The notes beneath the pieces were generated by a model that saw only the letters and a program-made list of their open reading frames with translations, did no database searches and was not told the DNA's origin. A stretch of DNA of 64,000 nucleotides from Manis javanica (lineage: Eukaryota; Chordata; Mammalia; Pholidota; Manidae). The stretch spans positions 4,169,001 through 4,233,000 of the forward strand of contig NC_133170.1 of the NCBI RefSeq assembly GCF_040802235.1, written 5' to 3'. The position numbers and the translations under genes are program-made. Below are positions 1 to 14,110 of the stretch, piece by piece. Position 1 is the first letter of the stretch. Every line of letters begins with the position of its first letter.

Positions 1-1864
1 TTAAGTTTTTTGTTTCAGTCAGGCACTGAACAAAATTTATAAACCCCTCCTCTAAAATCCCAAGACTTCCCTGCTTAGAACCAACGCTCTTATCCCCAGA
101 AGCACATGAAAGATCTTGTATGCCATGTTGCTTCCAATTTAAATCGACAACCTTAAAAGCTGACATGACAGTTCATGCCAATTTCTCAATGTTTAAACAT
201 TCTGTTTAAAATACCTTCGAACAAGGACGAATAATTGCAGGATTTTTCAGAAAGTTTTGACATTCTCTTCCCTGAGAAGGTAAACCTGCTGAAAATCCAG
301 TTATCCAATTTGTTGAAGGCACATAAAATATTAAATTTTTGATACCAGTGTAGTATGGATTCATTTGTCTGGTCAATCCATCAGGGAATTAAGATGGGTA
401 AGAAGTCTGGTGGAAAGACGACTGACAGCAGGAAACCTGTCAGTGTTCATTCCCTGGAAGTCCACGGAGGGTGCTTGGCAAGAGGATTTCTCTCATCCAC
501 GTGCTCCTCTGTGGGCAAAGTCTCTGTGGCTGTGCAATAGCTTTCTCAGACCCGAGAGGGAGAAATGACTATTGCATTCGGTGGACCATCTACTGTGGAG
601 AAACAGCCGATTTATTCTAGCCTAGGTATACGGTCTTACAATATCTGTACAGAACATAACACTTGGCTCGTTTTACATGTTCTCTGAAACTGAGATTTAA
701 AACAATTCCTCTTGGAAACTTTCACAACATAGCCTCATTAAAAGTTCAAGGATTGCTTAGATGTGATGATATATCTAGGATCAGCTTTGCTTTTCAAGAA
801 AGCATTGCAGAGCAAGTAAATGCGCAGTCAGCAGGTGTCATGAAGGCTGAAACTGGGTAATGCACCATTTCTTGTACTTTTCTTTCTCGGGGCCTTTATA
901 TTTATTCTAATGGACGTGTGATGCATTAGTTTGAAGTCCAAGAGATTTTGAAGGTTCTTCATTTATTGCAAACTGTTTTATCCTATGATAGTTCAGTAGA
1001 CCTAGTGGTGTGAGAGGATGGCTGGGTTAGAAAACACCAATATGAAATCCATTCCTATCCCTGAGATACTAAGACAAAGCCCCCAACACCGAACAAGATG
1101 CACGTGAGTCTTCTCAGCCAAGAGAGACCATGGTACTTGCTCCCTGTCCCCAACACGTCAATTTTTACTTTTCAAAATGTTTCTAAATATTTGACTAATT
1201 ACCAAGTTTTCAGGGCCAGGAAACTCCAGTTTTCAAAATACAATGCCTGGTAGAGATATCTTCTTTACTGCCTGCTTGAAATCTTAAACATCTTTTTTTA
1301 TAGGTTAAGCAAGTGTATAAATACAAGTGTGAAAGGATATTTTTAATCAGCTGCTTCCTAGTATAGGTGACACCCTCCGCACATCACAGACACACTCGGA
1401 CGCCTCCTCCCTGCGTAGATGACAGGTGTCAGCCCCCATCCTTGCCTTTCCATCCATGAGAGATTTGGGGGCATAGGGTTACTCTGGTAGAGAAAAGAAG
1501 TGTGAGCCATCAATTGGAGCATGGGATGAGGACTTTTTTCTCCCCTCAGGTGTTTGAGGCTGGTTTTCCGTCCATAGTTAAGAGTTAAGACCAAAGCCTC
1601 TAGCCCTACGTAACAGGAAGTTGCAAGATTCTAAGCACACGAGTGCTGCCTTGGGGCCCCAGGTAGAAAAGGGAGGCTCAGGTCTGCACTCAGACGCCCG
1701 CCGCCAGGCCGAGCTGGGACCCCTGCCCCGCTCGGGCACCAGGCTGCGGCCGCTGTGGCAGTGTGCCATCTGCAATCTTGGCACGGAGCCTGGAGACCTT
1801 GCGGTGGGCCGTGCTAGCCCACGGGAGCTCTCCTAAAGGGTTTTGGAGCACCAATAATGTAAAG
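1..1864. other. Intergenic, nothing recognised
   Basis: AT-rich DNA. The short open frames here lack start context, splice partners or recognisable protein motifs. I see no gene, RNA gene or clear repeat. Confidence 0.5.
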
Positions 1865-2100
1865 CAGAGGTTGGCAAACTTTTTCTGCACGAGACCAGAT
1901 GGCAAATATTTTGGCTTTTCATGCCACGTGCCACCTCTGCCGCGCTGTCACCCTCCTCTCCCCAAGCTCCTCCTCCTCTTTCTTGTTCTTTAAGTAAACC
2001 CTTTAAAATTAAAAACATTTTTTTTTTTTTAGATTTCAGGCTATACGAAAACAGCCCATGGCTAGATCTGGTCAAATGCTCTGCAGTTTCCTGACTCCTG
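1865..2100. mobile_element. hAT-type (Charlie/MER-like) DNA transposon remnant
   Basis: The element is bounded by degenerate terminal inverted repeats: cagaggttggcaaac at the left and gtttcctgactcctg at the right, reverse complements apart from a few changes. The inner text (accagatggcaaatatttt, then a segment ending tagatctggtc) resembles a common non-autonomous mammalian hAT family. It has no coding capacity. Confidence 0.55.
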
Positions 2101-5100
2101 TCCTAAAACGTAAGCAGACAGCAGACAGCTGACCTGGAAGGAGGGCACTACACTTGTCAAAATCCTCCAACTTTTGCTACAAGCAATGCCCAAATCCCAT
2201 GACTTAACAAAATAATAAATTACGTCTGATCGCCATGAAGGTCCAGTGTGGAGCTTGGCTGGCGGGGAGCTGTTGTATGAACTGACCCTTAGCAAGGGCC
2301 TCCGAGTCCTCCTCTGAATGCTTTGCGTCTGGCCACCAGGAAGGGAAGAACCGGAGAGGGGCATCTTGAGGTTTTAGGGGCTAGGTTTTTAAGTGTTGTA
2401 CGTGGTTGAACTCAAGTCTCATTTGCCACACCTGCAAAAGGCGCTGAAAATGTTACAGCGGCAGTGGGAAGCAGGGGCGAGAATAAATATTAGAAATTAC
2501 TAGCAATTTCTTGGAAGCCGTGAAAGTAGACAGACAGCGTCTGTAGGCAGGCCCCTGGGAGACTTCCAGAGGGGATGAGCAGGGGATGTAGGAAAAGGCA
2601 CAGAAAGGAGGGGAGGGAAGGTCAATCTCCACCTACTTAACAGCAACCTTAGGAGCTACCTCTGTTCATGCCACGTGCGAGGATGCAGGTATCATTACAG
2701 AATTCAAAATGTCACATAGATACCTGTATGATTCATAGTCAAATGAGATGTGTACTGAAGTTAAAAAGTTAGAAAGTAATTTCTCCAACTTGACAGTTTC
2801 CATCCACAATCGTTTCAATGCAGAAGAGGAGTTGGGGTCAAGTTGATAAAAAAAATTTCTAATATTTTTTCTTGATCAGGGCCTTAATGAAGGGCTATTT
2901 AAACAGATGACTTCCTTCGCGAATCACCCTCTCTAGGGGCCAGGGTATTTTCTTTATAAAACCTGTGTCATTACAGATGAATATTTTAATTTCCTCTCAA
3001 CTTCTGGGTCAAGAAGAAACGACCTTTGTTTGACATTGTTTATTTTGTTGTAAATTGTACTTAAATAACTTCCATTAATATCACTGTAGAATGTTCAGCA
3101 ACTATAGCAGAAATTTACACTTATAAAACTGTAGTTAAAGCAGAAAATTCTATGTAAGCATTTGCTAGCATAGCAGCCCATAAATCAACACAATTATCCA
3201 GAATGCGACTAGTACCAGGATCTTTTGAAGAAAAAAACGACTGTATCATGCAACATTTTCACTGTGTTAGTATGTATATTCCCCAAGATAGAAGATCCTG
3301 CTTTTAATTTTCAAGAGCTTAGGATATCTTTGTAGGCTAATAAAACTCAATGGCTTCAAAAAATTCTTTAGAATTAGTCCTTATTTTTTATAAGCCATTC
3401 TAACCATTTCAATTACAAATCTACCAAGTCAATCACCATAACTGGTCTGGCATGTATTTCACAACCTCCTCCTGAGGAAAAAAAAAAAGGGGGCATTTCT
3501 AATGAAATTGTTTAGGCACAACTATATACTTGCCTGATGAACTTTAATAAGTCTGAGATCTGTTCTAGAAAACTAGTCACCCACTGACCACTTAAATGTC
3601 ACTGTCAGTCAGAAGTCTAATGACCTCTAATCAAAAAGTCTTTTCTTGATTATCTAACAACTCCTTTTTCTATAAATGTCACTTGCAAGAATAAACCTTT
3701 GAACTGGATTGCTTGGGTCTTTTGCCTTGAATGGCCTTGAAAAGAAATTTTGACAAATCCACATAATTAAATTGTCAGCATAAGATTTTTTTAAGTGACA
3801 AGGATTTTTTTGAGGTGACATTGGTACTATAGCTTAGTGCATTGTTTTTATTTCTACTCAACTTTTATATTACAGCTACAGAAAAAAAAAGTATACCACT
3901 TATGACATTTCTTCTGTCTTGTTATTATTGTTTTTTTTTAGATTTTTGGGTCTCTGACTTTGGCCTGCTTCCTAAAATGACTGCAAGTCATAGTTTACAT
4001 GATAGCGTTTTCTTTTTCCTTCTCAATAGTATTTAAAATAAGGTTGCTCCTTAAGTCAAGGCTAATAAAGGCATGGCGGCCTCAGATCATGTAATGGTTT
4101 CTCAAAAACAGCCTCTCACCCTCCCAAAATACTGGCTTCCAGAAAATACTGCAACTGAATGTGCAGTGCACTCTCGTTATTCTACAAGGATTTCTTTTTT
4201 GGGGTAACAGGAGACTTAGTACAACCAGGAAATTCCTCAGGCTTCAGGATATTGTCCCATTTTCCCTCCCAGAACACACATCTGTTGGTTAGAAACAGCA
4301 TTATGAGAAATGCTGAAACAGTGAGTGAGGTATTCAGTAAGTCCATGGATAGTGTCTGTTCCAGGGAAAACTTAATCACTGTGACCTGGCTCAAAGTAAT
4401 CCACCTGCCGCCAGATGTTTTCCATTCCCTCTGGGATGTGCCAGCCTATTATGTGCAGCATTGACCTCTGTTTTGGCAAGGGAGCCATTGAACAGCCCTG
4501 TTAGCCAGGTTAGCCTTGGGGAGAGGGAAGCCTGTACATAACCCCACCCTTGCTACCACAGCCCCTTTACGGTGGAGGCCCTGAGTTAGCGAGGGGCTGG
4601 CAAGGGAGAGGGGCCGATGAACACACATGAATAAAATCCGTGTGATTTTTATTTTTTAAGTTCTCATATTTGTGAATTTATTAGACCGGTTGCTTCACAA
4701 CACATTACACATGTCATAATCAGAATAACACCAGGTTACCAATCTGAGGTTAACTGGTGCAGTTTGCTGAGCATGTTTTGAAAAGGAGGGGAAAGGCCCA
4801 GCCCCTGAGAGAGGGGTTCCATCACAGCTTAACACAGGAGAGCCTGCTTCTCAGGCATTTGAATCAGGCCTCCTCAAACAGGGAAAAGTCTCTCTCCTAT
4901 CCAAAGACCTGCTTCAGTAGGAATATTTTAGTAAATATAAATGACACTGTTTAGAGTGTAGCTCTCAAGATTATTTCCCAAGTTGTCACACCTCTTTCTT
5001 GGGCTTCAAAGGTTGGAAAGTTTGTCTTTTCATTTTAAATCTTAACCATGTGCACTTTTCAGCCTCAGTATCCTTACTCTGAAATGAAGAGTTTACTTCA

Positions 5101-8100
5101 CAATTTCTTTTTTGACATGGAACATGGTACTTTAAGCCAAACACATTCACACTAAGCACACACCGCGAGCCCTATCGCAAACGGTTGTTTGTTCCGTCTC
5201 CGCAAACTATAAAGCAGTTCAGGGAGGTGTGGTCCAGGCCGTGCTTCTCAGAGGCACTGATAAATGCTGCACAATGTGTTGACACATAAGAGCTTAGCTG
5301 CAAGGTGCTGACTCTGCTGCCCTGTAATCAAATCGCAAGTAAGACGTTACCAGGATTTCTCTATGATTGGTAAAAACCTGTATGCTAATTCTATGACATC
5401 AGGATCCAAATTTCTTTCATTGAAATATAACTAATTGTCAAGACGTTAAAAGCCAACTTTTTTTTTTTTTTTAGCATTTGGTAAATTGAAAGGAAATGAA
5501 GTCACGCTACGCATTGAAGGAATTATAGCCAATAGGAAACAGACGCAAGATGTCAGAAAAGCTAACCTATATGTGCATCACAGTCGCCACAACCCGGAAA
5601 GACCCCTCACAGAGGCCTGCTATCCACTTCCCAGAACCACTCATTTCTCCTTTTTTCCTTCTTTGTTTCTGTTTTTGCTGCATATCATTAGCAATCAATT
5701 CTTTATCTTTTTCAGGCTGTCAATGTTCAATAATATAATGCATGCATCTAGAATAAATGCCTCCCCCAAAAAACCACTGCTTAAAAAGTGATTTTTCTCA
5801 TATTCTGAAACTTTATCACTTAGTGACTTTCCAGATGCCACCATCACTGTATAAAGATGCATTCATGACATCTCTTCCATGGGTTTTGTGAATAGCACAA
5901 AAATTATATTTTCTATTTCAAACTTTCCAGGAATTCCTTTTTCTTAATGATAACTTTATTGATACATAATTAATATAACAAAAAATTCACCCTTTTAAGT
6001 ATAAAATTCATGATTTTCAGTATACTCCTGTGTCTATTGAGGGAACCACTTTATCCACCAAGCTTTTCCTTTGGCAGGACGCTTCATCCCAGACCAAAAG
6101 CGATAGATTCAGGGACAACTTTGCCACTATGAGCCATGTGTTACCAGTGTCCCATTTTCCACTGGTGACTGCTTCCTTCCCACCTTTAAACCCACACTTG
6201 ATCACGCATCCAGGCCCGGCTTTCCACCCGTGAGGGTTCATCGGCTGCAGTCACTTTTGTCATGTGACGACTCATGCGCTATTCTTCAGGATTCAGTTGC
6301 AGCTAACAAGAACCAGGCTATCCTCCACTGCCTCAGTGCCTAAAGGGTATCAGGTACCTGCGAAACCATTTGCTCTCTTATGCTGGGCAGGAAGGGATGG
6401 GGGAGAATGAGAGTCAGAATTTTTATCTTGAAATTTGCCTTTCAGGATCACATCTACGGCAACTGTGTTGATACCTCCCTTAATAACACTCGATCCTTTG
6501 GTTTTCTGCTCCCCAGCCTCTATCACCTCTAGCTTGTTATTTCTGCTCCTGGCTCTTGCCTCTGGGTCAGTGGGCGCTATTTAAGTTGATTTCCCAATAT
6601 CAGTGGTTCCCTTTTCCCAAGAGTTAACTTGTAGCTTAGCTCTTCATCAAATTTATTTTAATTCACCGACGGTGGTTTGTTTCTGTTCTTGTTTTGTTTT
6701 GTTTGTGTGTGTCTGTTTGCTTGTGTGTTTTGCAAACCCTCTTCATCTTCTTATCCATTGTTTCATCTCCTGGAGTCAACTTATTTGACTGGGGTTCCTT
6801 CATGCTATTCAGGACGTCCCAAGGCTTTCTTGTAATGATCATTTTTCCAGTCTTTTTCTCTTTGTTCTTCAGGGTTATGCTTGTTTTCCCAGTGCTGCAG
6901 CATTTTCTAAGAAATCCCCAATGCGGGCTCTTCTTTTCTATCGCCCTTCTCAACAATAAATGCAGCCAAAGCCAGGGACGCAGGGGGTGCCAGAAACAGA
7001 CTATATGGATCATTGTGGCTGAGCACAGCATCCCTGGGAGCCCCGTGCCCAATACCAAGTGTCTACTGCTTCTAAAGGATCTTCAGACTCACAAAACTCA
7101 GATGTGCAAGGACTGAACTTTCTTTTGATCTGCTAACTAATCGTAGCCCCCCAGCCTCCCTTTTTGTTTTTATTGAAGACACGAATCTTAATCTTGCCAG
7201 TTCTCATTAAACTCAATCTATACTGACTTTAAAATATTCTGTTACCCCAAGAATATCTGCTCCTCTTTCTCTTCCCTTCTCCCCAGTAGAGAAAGTACTT
7301 ATGTATGTTTAGGGCTGCAAGGAAAAGCTGCAATTACATGTGGCCATTTTCTTCCCCAGTTAACCTTCACAAGATGTATAATCCACGGTGCCCCTGAACA
7401 ATCAGCACCCCTACCGGTGGATCTGGGGTGCTGCCCGGACCAAACAGCTCACTCCACATGGTCCTCGTCCCCGCTCCGAGGCCTGTTCGATGCCACCTCT
7501 ACTTTCTCTGCCTTCCTCTGGTTAACTTGCAAGGGGACACAGAAGCACCTCAGATGCTCGCCCACGTTACTCTCTGCCCACGGGAGCAGGAGGAAGAGGA
7601 CAAGTATTTCTCTTCCTCGAGCTGCCCTGCATCCATTCTTCCCCCTCCAGGGCTCGGGTACTTCAGCCTCCCCCTCCTAACAATCCAGAGAAGAGGCGGG
7701 GCACAGGCACCCCGGGCCCCTTCTCAAACCTACTGGAAGGTGTCTGTCTGTCCAGCCGAGCCCAGACTTCGGCCTGCAGAGGGGCAGAGACAAGACAACG
7801 TTCCCAGATCCTGCACGGGAGCATCTGTGCTCATCCCAAATGCCAGCCTCTTTCCCTGGACAACAGGGGATTTTATTATGTACCTTTTGTGCCATGAAAG
7901 GGAGAGGTGTGCGGAATGGAGAGAATTAGAAACCCACTCATCTGATCACTTTCCGGTCCAATGTTACATTTTCTTCCTTCAAGTTTTATCTCAGGCTAAT
8001 CAAAGCTCCCAATTTTATATTTTTGTATTTACTTGGAAATTCAAATCATTTTTCTTTTTCTTGAATTTTAAGGCCATTCTTCCTGGTACGTTTCTTAGAA

Positions 8101-9690
8101 ATGCATGAAGAAATTGATTTTTTTCCCTAGACTGTTTAGCTCCCTCCCTTTTCAGAGGCAATTAAAGTACTAAAGGCAGTTAACGACCGGTTATTTCAGC
8201 AGGTAGGTGGGTAAATAGGTGAATGAGAAATACATCTGCCTGAAAAATTGGGAGAAATAGCTCCAAATTGTATGTCAATCCCCAAGTACCCCAAATATTT
8301 GTATCACAGGCTTTTTAAAAAAATGATATGGAAATATTCTCCCACATCCCCAGCCTGGTTTTTTGCTCTGAATGAATGTAGTACATGCAATTAAAATAAG
8401 GATTTTCAGGACTCTTGTTTGTCTACGCCAACCTAACCTGGCCCATGTTACTTGAATGATGGGGGGCAGGGAGAAAAGGCCAAAGAACTGCCTTTGACAG
8501 CTTCCAGATTGAGATGAACACAGTTTAGGAATGATATTCCTTTTTTCTGGTTGATAAAGAGCCTGAGCCACTCATGAAAAGACAGTCAGTGGGGGAAGAA
8601 TAAGAGGTCTTGTGGATCTTCTTTCAGATACTGGGCTTGCTTCCTTCCCTTAAAAAAGGGTGGGGATCTGATCAATATTCCGCCCCCCCTCCAAATCCCA
8701 TCACACTTAAATAAATGGAAATGTCTAAAGCTCCCGCCTGGAAGCAGATGACTGACTGGTCTGCCGCCTTTTCGAGGTCTGTTCTGGATCCTAAGGAGGA
8801 AGGGCGGTGTGAGGAGGCGGCAGGACAAACTGATGGCCATGTTTCACACTAGGGTTCTTTCTTTAATAGCAATTTTACTCAGTGCAATTTGCTGGTCGGT
8901 AAAGTTAAAATTCTGGAAGCAAATAATCTGAAATAACCTCCCCGAGGTAGGCTTTTTTTGTGTGTGTCTATCTAGTGGTCCCTTTTGTCCTTTCTAAATG
9001 GTATCATCTAACCGTGCCTCTGCACCTGGAAGTAAAAGAAGTCAGCATTCTGCGGGGGCGAATGCTCGCCGTGACCCAGTTCTCATCCGCCACCGCACAG
9101 CTCTCTCTCCGGAAAGCCCTGAGCGATTTCAGAGAACGCTGCACAGGTCGTCTGCGATCTGAAGACAATGGGAATGGGACCCGGAGGGGCGAGTGTAACG
9201 GGTGCTAAAAATAGCTCATACTTTAGAAAATTGATTAACGCCAAGAAAAGAAGTTATTAAAATGTGCAATTAGAATCTCTGCAGCTTGGAGATTCCATTT
9301 TTAATTGTTAAGGTATTATGTATGCAAAATGCAGAAGGGTGTGAACCTTACCAGGAACAGGAAAGTAAAGAGCAGGGCGCTGCCCGCGCTTCCCTTGAGA
9401 AGCAGCCACAGGAGCGTGGCCGCCCCTGGAATGTTATCACTGCCACGGCCCAGCCCGGTATTCCCATTCATTATCATAACAAAAAATGTTTACAACTCAT
9501 TATTTCTTTGGAATCTCAGAAAAAAAGTTTAACATGAATTTTAGACATTCTACACTCTAGCATATCCTTAAATTCACTCTTACTATATACTTCCTGAGCA
9601 CTTTAAAAGATAAGAGTAGCACTATAATTCTAAATAATAATTGGTGATACAAAAATCTGTTCAGCCCTGGAATTAGCACAACCGTCTATC
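2101..9690. other. Intergenic; a short old L1-like piece near 5,945-6,040, otherwise nothing recognised
   Basis: No supportable gene. At about 5,945-6,040 an L1 3'-end-like stretch is visible (attcacccttttaagtataa). The open frame at 7,428-8,108 (226 codons) has no recognisable domain and shows no exon structure; I treat it as chance. Confidence 0.4.
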
Positions 9691-10440
9691 CCACGGTACA
9701 ATCTGGAAACTTTAAAGCCCCCGATTCCTTGGTCTCTGTCACTCTTCACAGCCACCAAATCCTGTCAATTCGGCCTCTTCAGTAACATTCGCATCACTTC
9801 TCCCCGTCCATGGTTACAGCCCTAATCCGATCCACCAAAATCTCTTCTCTAAACTATCACAGTGGCCCCCCTGCACCCTCCCAAGCCGGGGTTCTTCCCC
9901 ATCCGTTCTCTGCTTTGCAATCAGAGTAACAGGTCCACACGAACCATCTGAGTATTTTATTCCTCTTCTTAAAAGCTTCTGAGGATGCCTCCTTACTGTT
10001 GGATAAAGTCCAGTCCCGTCCATCAGCCTTTAAGGAGCCCTCAGCCCCCTGCCTAGCTCCCCACCTCTTCTCAGGGTGCCTCCTCCCCGCTCTGCTTCGG
10101 CGCCCTGGGCTTCCAGTGGGTCCTTAAACTGATAAATACCATCTTCCAACAGGGGTTTGGGACACGCCTCTCTGCTCTGCCTGAGGGCTTATCTCTTTGT
10201 TTATCCAACTTGCACGCATTCTTAGATTCATTTTCCAGGAAAGCTTCTGTTATGCAGAAGACATGTCTTCCTATACATCTTAAGACACTTCATTTATACT
10301 ATTAATTGTTCATATAGTGTCTCCTTACTCTGCTGGAGTCCAGAGCCGCAGTGACACCATCATATTTCTTGGATCCAGTATAGTTCATAGCTAATTAATA
10401 ATTATGTATTAAATGAATACTTGAATGAAATGCCATCTAT
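9690..10440 (+). mobile_element. L2 LINE fragment (old)
   Basis: The sequence has the pattern of L2 3' ends: cctctgcttcggcgcc-type pyrimidine-rich coding remnant, then a tail with repeated gaatgaa-like text near 10,410-10,435. Strongly diverged and not coding. Confidence 0.4.
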
Positions 10441-10559
10441 CGTCTACCATCCCTCCATGCATGTCTCTCTATGCGTTTTCCACCAGCAGTATCAGCTCCT
10501 TTTGGGCCCCCAGACCCAGTTCCAGTGTGTGTGCGTGTGGGGGGCTTTCCTCACCCACA

Positions 10560-11140
10560 ACGCCACACAATCCCTGAACACCAGCAGGGCATCTGAGAAC
10601 GCAACTCGATTCTGACACTATCCTCCCGGGGACGGCACGAGACTCCCCAGGTTGAGAGCCCCGCCCTGCACCCCGACTCCAGACACCAGTCGCAAGCCCC
10701 GGGCGGGACCTGCGTTTCTAACCCACTGGAGGTTCCCACGACCTCCTCCTTACCAGTGGCTCCCAGAGCTCAGGAAAACACTTACGGTTACCAGTTTAAT
10801 AAAGGACACGGTGAAGGACACAAGAGATGAAAAGGCACCTAGCGCAGGGTCCCAGGTGAAGGAGCACCTGTCCTCGCGGGGCTGGGGGCCTGGCCGGGGT
10901 CCCTGGAGGCATCCTGGCTCCCCGAGGGTGGCGCCCTCCCCACCAGAGACGCTGGGTGCAGGAGGGACACGTGCCCTTCCCCGGGGGCTTCTGCAGGCTT
11001 CCCTGCCTCGTGGGACTGACGGCGGCATCGGCCATTGGCTGACCCAGCCTCCAGCCCCCGCCCCTGGGTGGGGCCCAAACGTCTCAGCAACATGACCAGA
11101 CACCCATTTCACCTGCTTTCAGGAACCGTGGATAAAGACC
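10560..11140. mobile_element. LTR-type repeat remnant, family not assigned
   Basis: Contains agagctcaggaaaacactta followed by a degenerate gtttaataaaggacac segment. Similar text in the same order occurs at 26,690-27,300, so both appear to be copies of one old family. GC-rich for this region. Its open frames on both strands are not supported as genes. Confidence 0.3.
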
Positions 11141-12299
11141 AAATATACCTGAAAACGGAATATTTGGTTATCTTCATGACCAAAGGTGTATTTCTTATAC
11201 CTCTAATACATTAAGGAGGCTAATAAGGGTCTTCCTGTCTGAGGGGGAGTGAGAAGAGCAGCTTTCTGAGGACATTGCGTTTGATACGCGTCTCGGGTAA
11301 TGGGTAGGCCTTGTCCGTCACAGGGAGGCAGTGTGTGAGCCCCAGAACAGGGACCAGCGTGCGTGCAGGCATGGAAGTGAGGGTGCGGGGAGCGGGGGGT
11401 TTCCCGCGACCAGAGTGGGTGATGGTGAGGGATATGGCTGGAGCTGCTGTTGGTGAAGCTAAGGCAGGCTCAGGGCGTGTGAGGCTCTTATGCCACACTG
11501 CGTAGTTAAATTCTAACAGGAGCAACATGACCATAATGACTAACAAGTCACACAGGTGTCGGTGAACTCCTACTGACGGCACCTGGGGCAGTAACGCATC
11601 CCTTTTCTTTTGCTTTTTTTCTTTTTTCTGAGTCAAATTGGTGTCAAGTGAATTTATCTTCAAATATAAAATGTTTACGTCATAACATTCATCTTACATA
11701 TATCCTCTATTTATTCTAAGATTCTTGGAGAAAAAATAATTTTATAGAAAAGGAAAACCTATCATTTTAATTTCATCCATTGTCAGCATTGAATTTTTTC
11801 TTTTCTGAAGATATTCCTTAATGCAGTGGAATTTCCCCCACTCATTTGAGAAATTGGAAGTGTCTGAAATAAACATATTAAAAAATGGGGAAACCTATTA
11901 ACGCTTTACATTGGAAAACAATCATTTTACTGTCCTTAAAGTTAATGGGTAGCCGTGCAAGAAGAAACAACTCTTTGCTGCCACCTGCTGGCAGCCTGTC
12001 TGGGCCCATTTCCAAGCCCCCTTGAAGGTAACAGGTCAGCTTAATCAACAGTCTATTGAGAGCCCCCAAAATTTGCTCCCTCTGGTAAAAGCTACTCTGA
12101 CCCCCACCATTCTTGAAATGTTCAAGGGTTCTGTTGCCTGCCTCTTTCACAACTAGCAGGTGGAATGACAGCAAAACTAGTTATATTTTATATAAAATAT
12201 AAAAAATGTAACACACTCCTTGGAGGCCACCCAGGGCTCTTTGGATACTTCCCCCCACGAGAGAAGCCTCTCTTGGCCCGAATGGGTCCCTGCACAAAC

Positions 12300-13150
12300 A
12301 AGCTTTCTGACCATTGGTCAATTCATTACTTAATAAATGGTTGAGACACTCCGGTAAGCTAAGAAGACTTGGAACTTACATTGCAGTGAGGGTGACAGGA
12401 GAAAAAAAAAGGAAATAGACAAATGCATTCGCAAATTGTAATAATAGCTTTGAGCCAAACGGGGGTCCAGTGGAATATCAGACAAGGACCTACATTAAGA
12501 AAGGCGTCAGGGACGTGCTCGTGGGCATGAAGTACTGAAGTCGGGACCTCAAAGAAGAGCTAGTCATCCCAGAAGTCTGGGATATGTGCATCCTAGACAC
12601 AGGGCCTAGCATGCTTAGTAAAAGCAAGGAGAGAGGAGAGAGCTTGGAGTGCTCGGTGCCCAGGGGACATTAGACGGGCGTGGTGAGTGGGACGGGGAGT
12701 GGATGAGGAGCTGGGCTTACAGAATGCAGAGAAGATTTGGGATTTTATTCTGAGTTCAGCGAAAGAACACCGGGAAGCTTCAAGCAAGAGAATAACACGG
12801 TGCAATTTATTTTTAAGTTACTCCCAACGGCTACCTGCATCCTGAGGGAACAGCAAGGACAGTAAGAAAATGAGGTCGGAGGTTGAATGTGACCTAAATG
12901 AGAGGTGGCAGAGTTCTGTACCTTGTGATGGCAATGGACTTGCAGAGAAACAGGGAGATTCAAGAAATCTTTGGGAAATGAAATCTCAGGACCTCCGTGA
13001 GTGAAGAGGAGGGCAGACATGGTGGCCTGAACGGTTGGAAGGAGAGCAATGCTGCCATTTACTGAAATGAAGAAGAACAGAGAGAAAAAGAAGTCGAGGG
13101 TAAAGGCGAGATTCCTGATTTCTGTTTGGAGACTATAACTAAGACACCCA
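12300..13150 (-). mobile_element. Probable L2-like fragment, antisense
   Basis: Purine-rich text such as gagaggagagagcttggagt and gattttattctgagt resembles reverse-oriented L2. Several short minus-strand open frames fall here and are best explained as repeat remnants. Confidence 0.3.
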
Positions 13151-13779
13151 CGTGGGGATGACATGGGGTAGAAGTTTGTGAGCTTATTTCCCAGCAGGGG
13201 ATCTGGGCTTGAAATATAAACTCAGAACTGACCAGCATAAAGATGTTATTTTCATCCATGATAACTGAAATATCATCTAGGGAGGATCTATAGGAAGAAA
13301 AGACAAGGCAGGCCAGGACCCTGTTATATGACCTTAGCACCCAGCTTCTTTCTCTCAACCCACTAACCGTGACCCCACAGTATCCTACCCATGTTCGATC
13401 TAAAGTCCCCAACTCTACAACAAACTGTAATCTCTCTCCCACCTTCCACGCTGGGCCTCCAGCCTGCTTCTAGGGGTCGATCAGCACGTTCAGGCTAAGC
13501 GCGTTTCCATCTTTGGGTCCTGGTTCCTGGTTACTTAAGCAGGCATCCACTCTGGCCTCTGACTGGGGTCAGCAGACCCTAAGGCTACTGCAGCAGACGC
13601 GGTGACCTGGAGAAGTCTGGGAAGGAAGGGCACCATGAAAAAGCTTCATGAAAAATGAAATTTCTCAAGTTCCATTCTTTAAAGTTTGTTCATTTTGGAA
13701 AGCAGAGATTGGCTAGTAAAAAATAATAATAATAACTCCATGAAATTAGTGAATTCTGATCTTCAATTCTTGCCATTTT

Positions 13780-14110
13780 ACTGTCTTTGGCAAATGTCTG
13801 GCCAGTGGGTTTCAGCCCCGGGCAAGTTCGCTATGGATTCAATGTGACCAAAGAAATGACAGTGAAACGTTCTTGGGGCGAAAGGGTTTATTACCTGGCT
13901 TGTTCTCCAGCGGTAGGTCGAGCACTAGCGTCTCTAACTCCACCCAGAGCACTGGGCCGAGCTCTCTATATAGTGACTCAGTCAATAATAGCTCACTGGC
14001 TATGGGTGTGGAAGCAGTAGCCTAGCAGCAGGCCAGTTACATCATCAAGTGGGGTAGGTTCAGTGAGGATCCCCACCATAGGAACCCCAACTTTCCCCAC
14101 AGCAAATATC
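13780..14110. repeat. Unassigned interspersed-repeat-like block
   Basis: The block (about 330 bases) is richer in GC and CpG than its surroundings, with a TATA-like ctctatatagtgac near 13,961-13,974. It may be part of an LTR, but I do not recognise the family. Confidence 0.25.

Noticed and set aside
7428..8108. 226-codon open frame on the plus strand
   Set aside because: No recognisable domain, no splice structure, composition like the surrounding non-coding DNA, and an overlapping frame of similar quality.
10652..11112. Overlapping 120-147 codon open frames on both strands
   Set aside because: They lie in a GC-rich LTR-like remnant with open frames in several phases at once. No domain or splice support.
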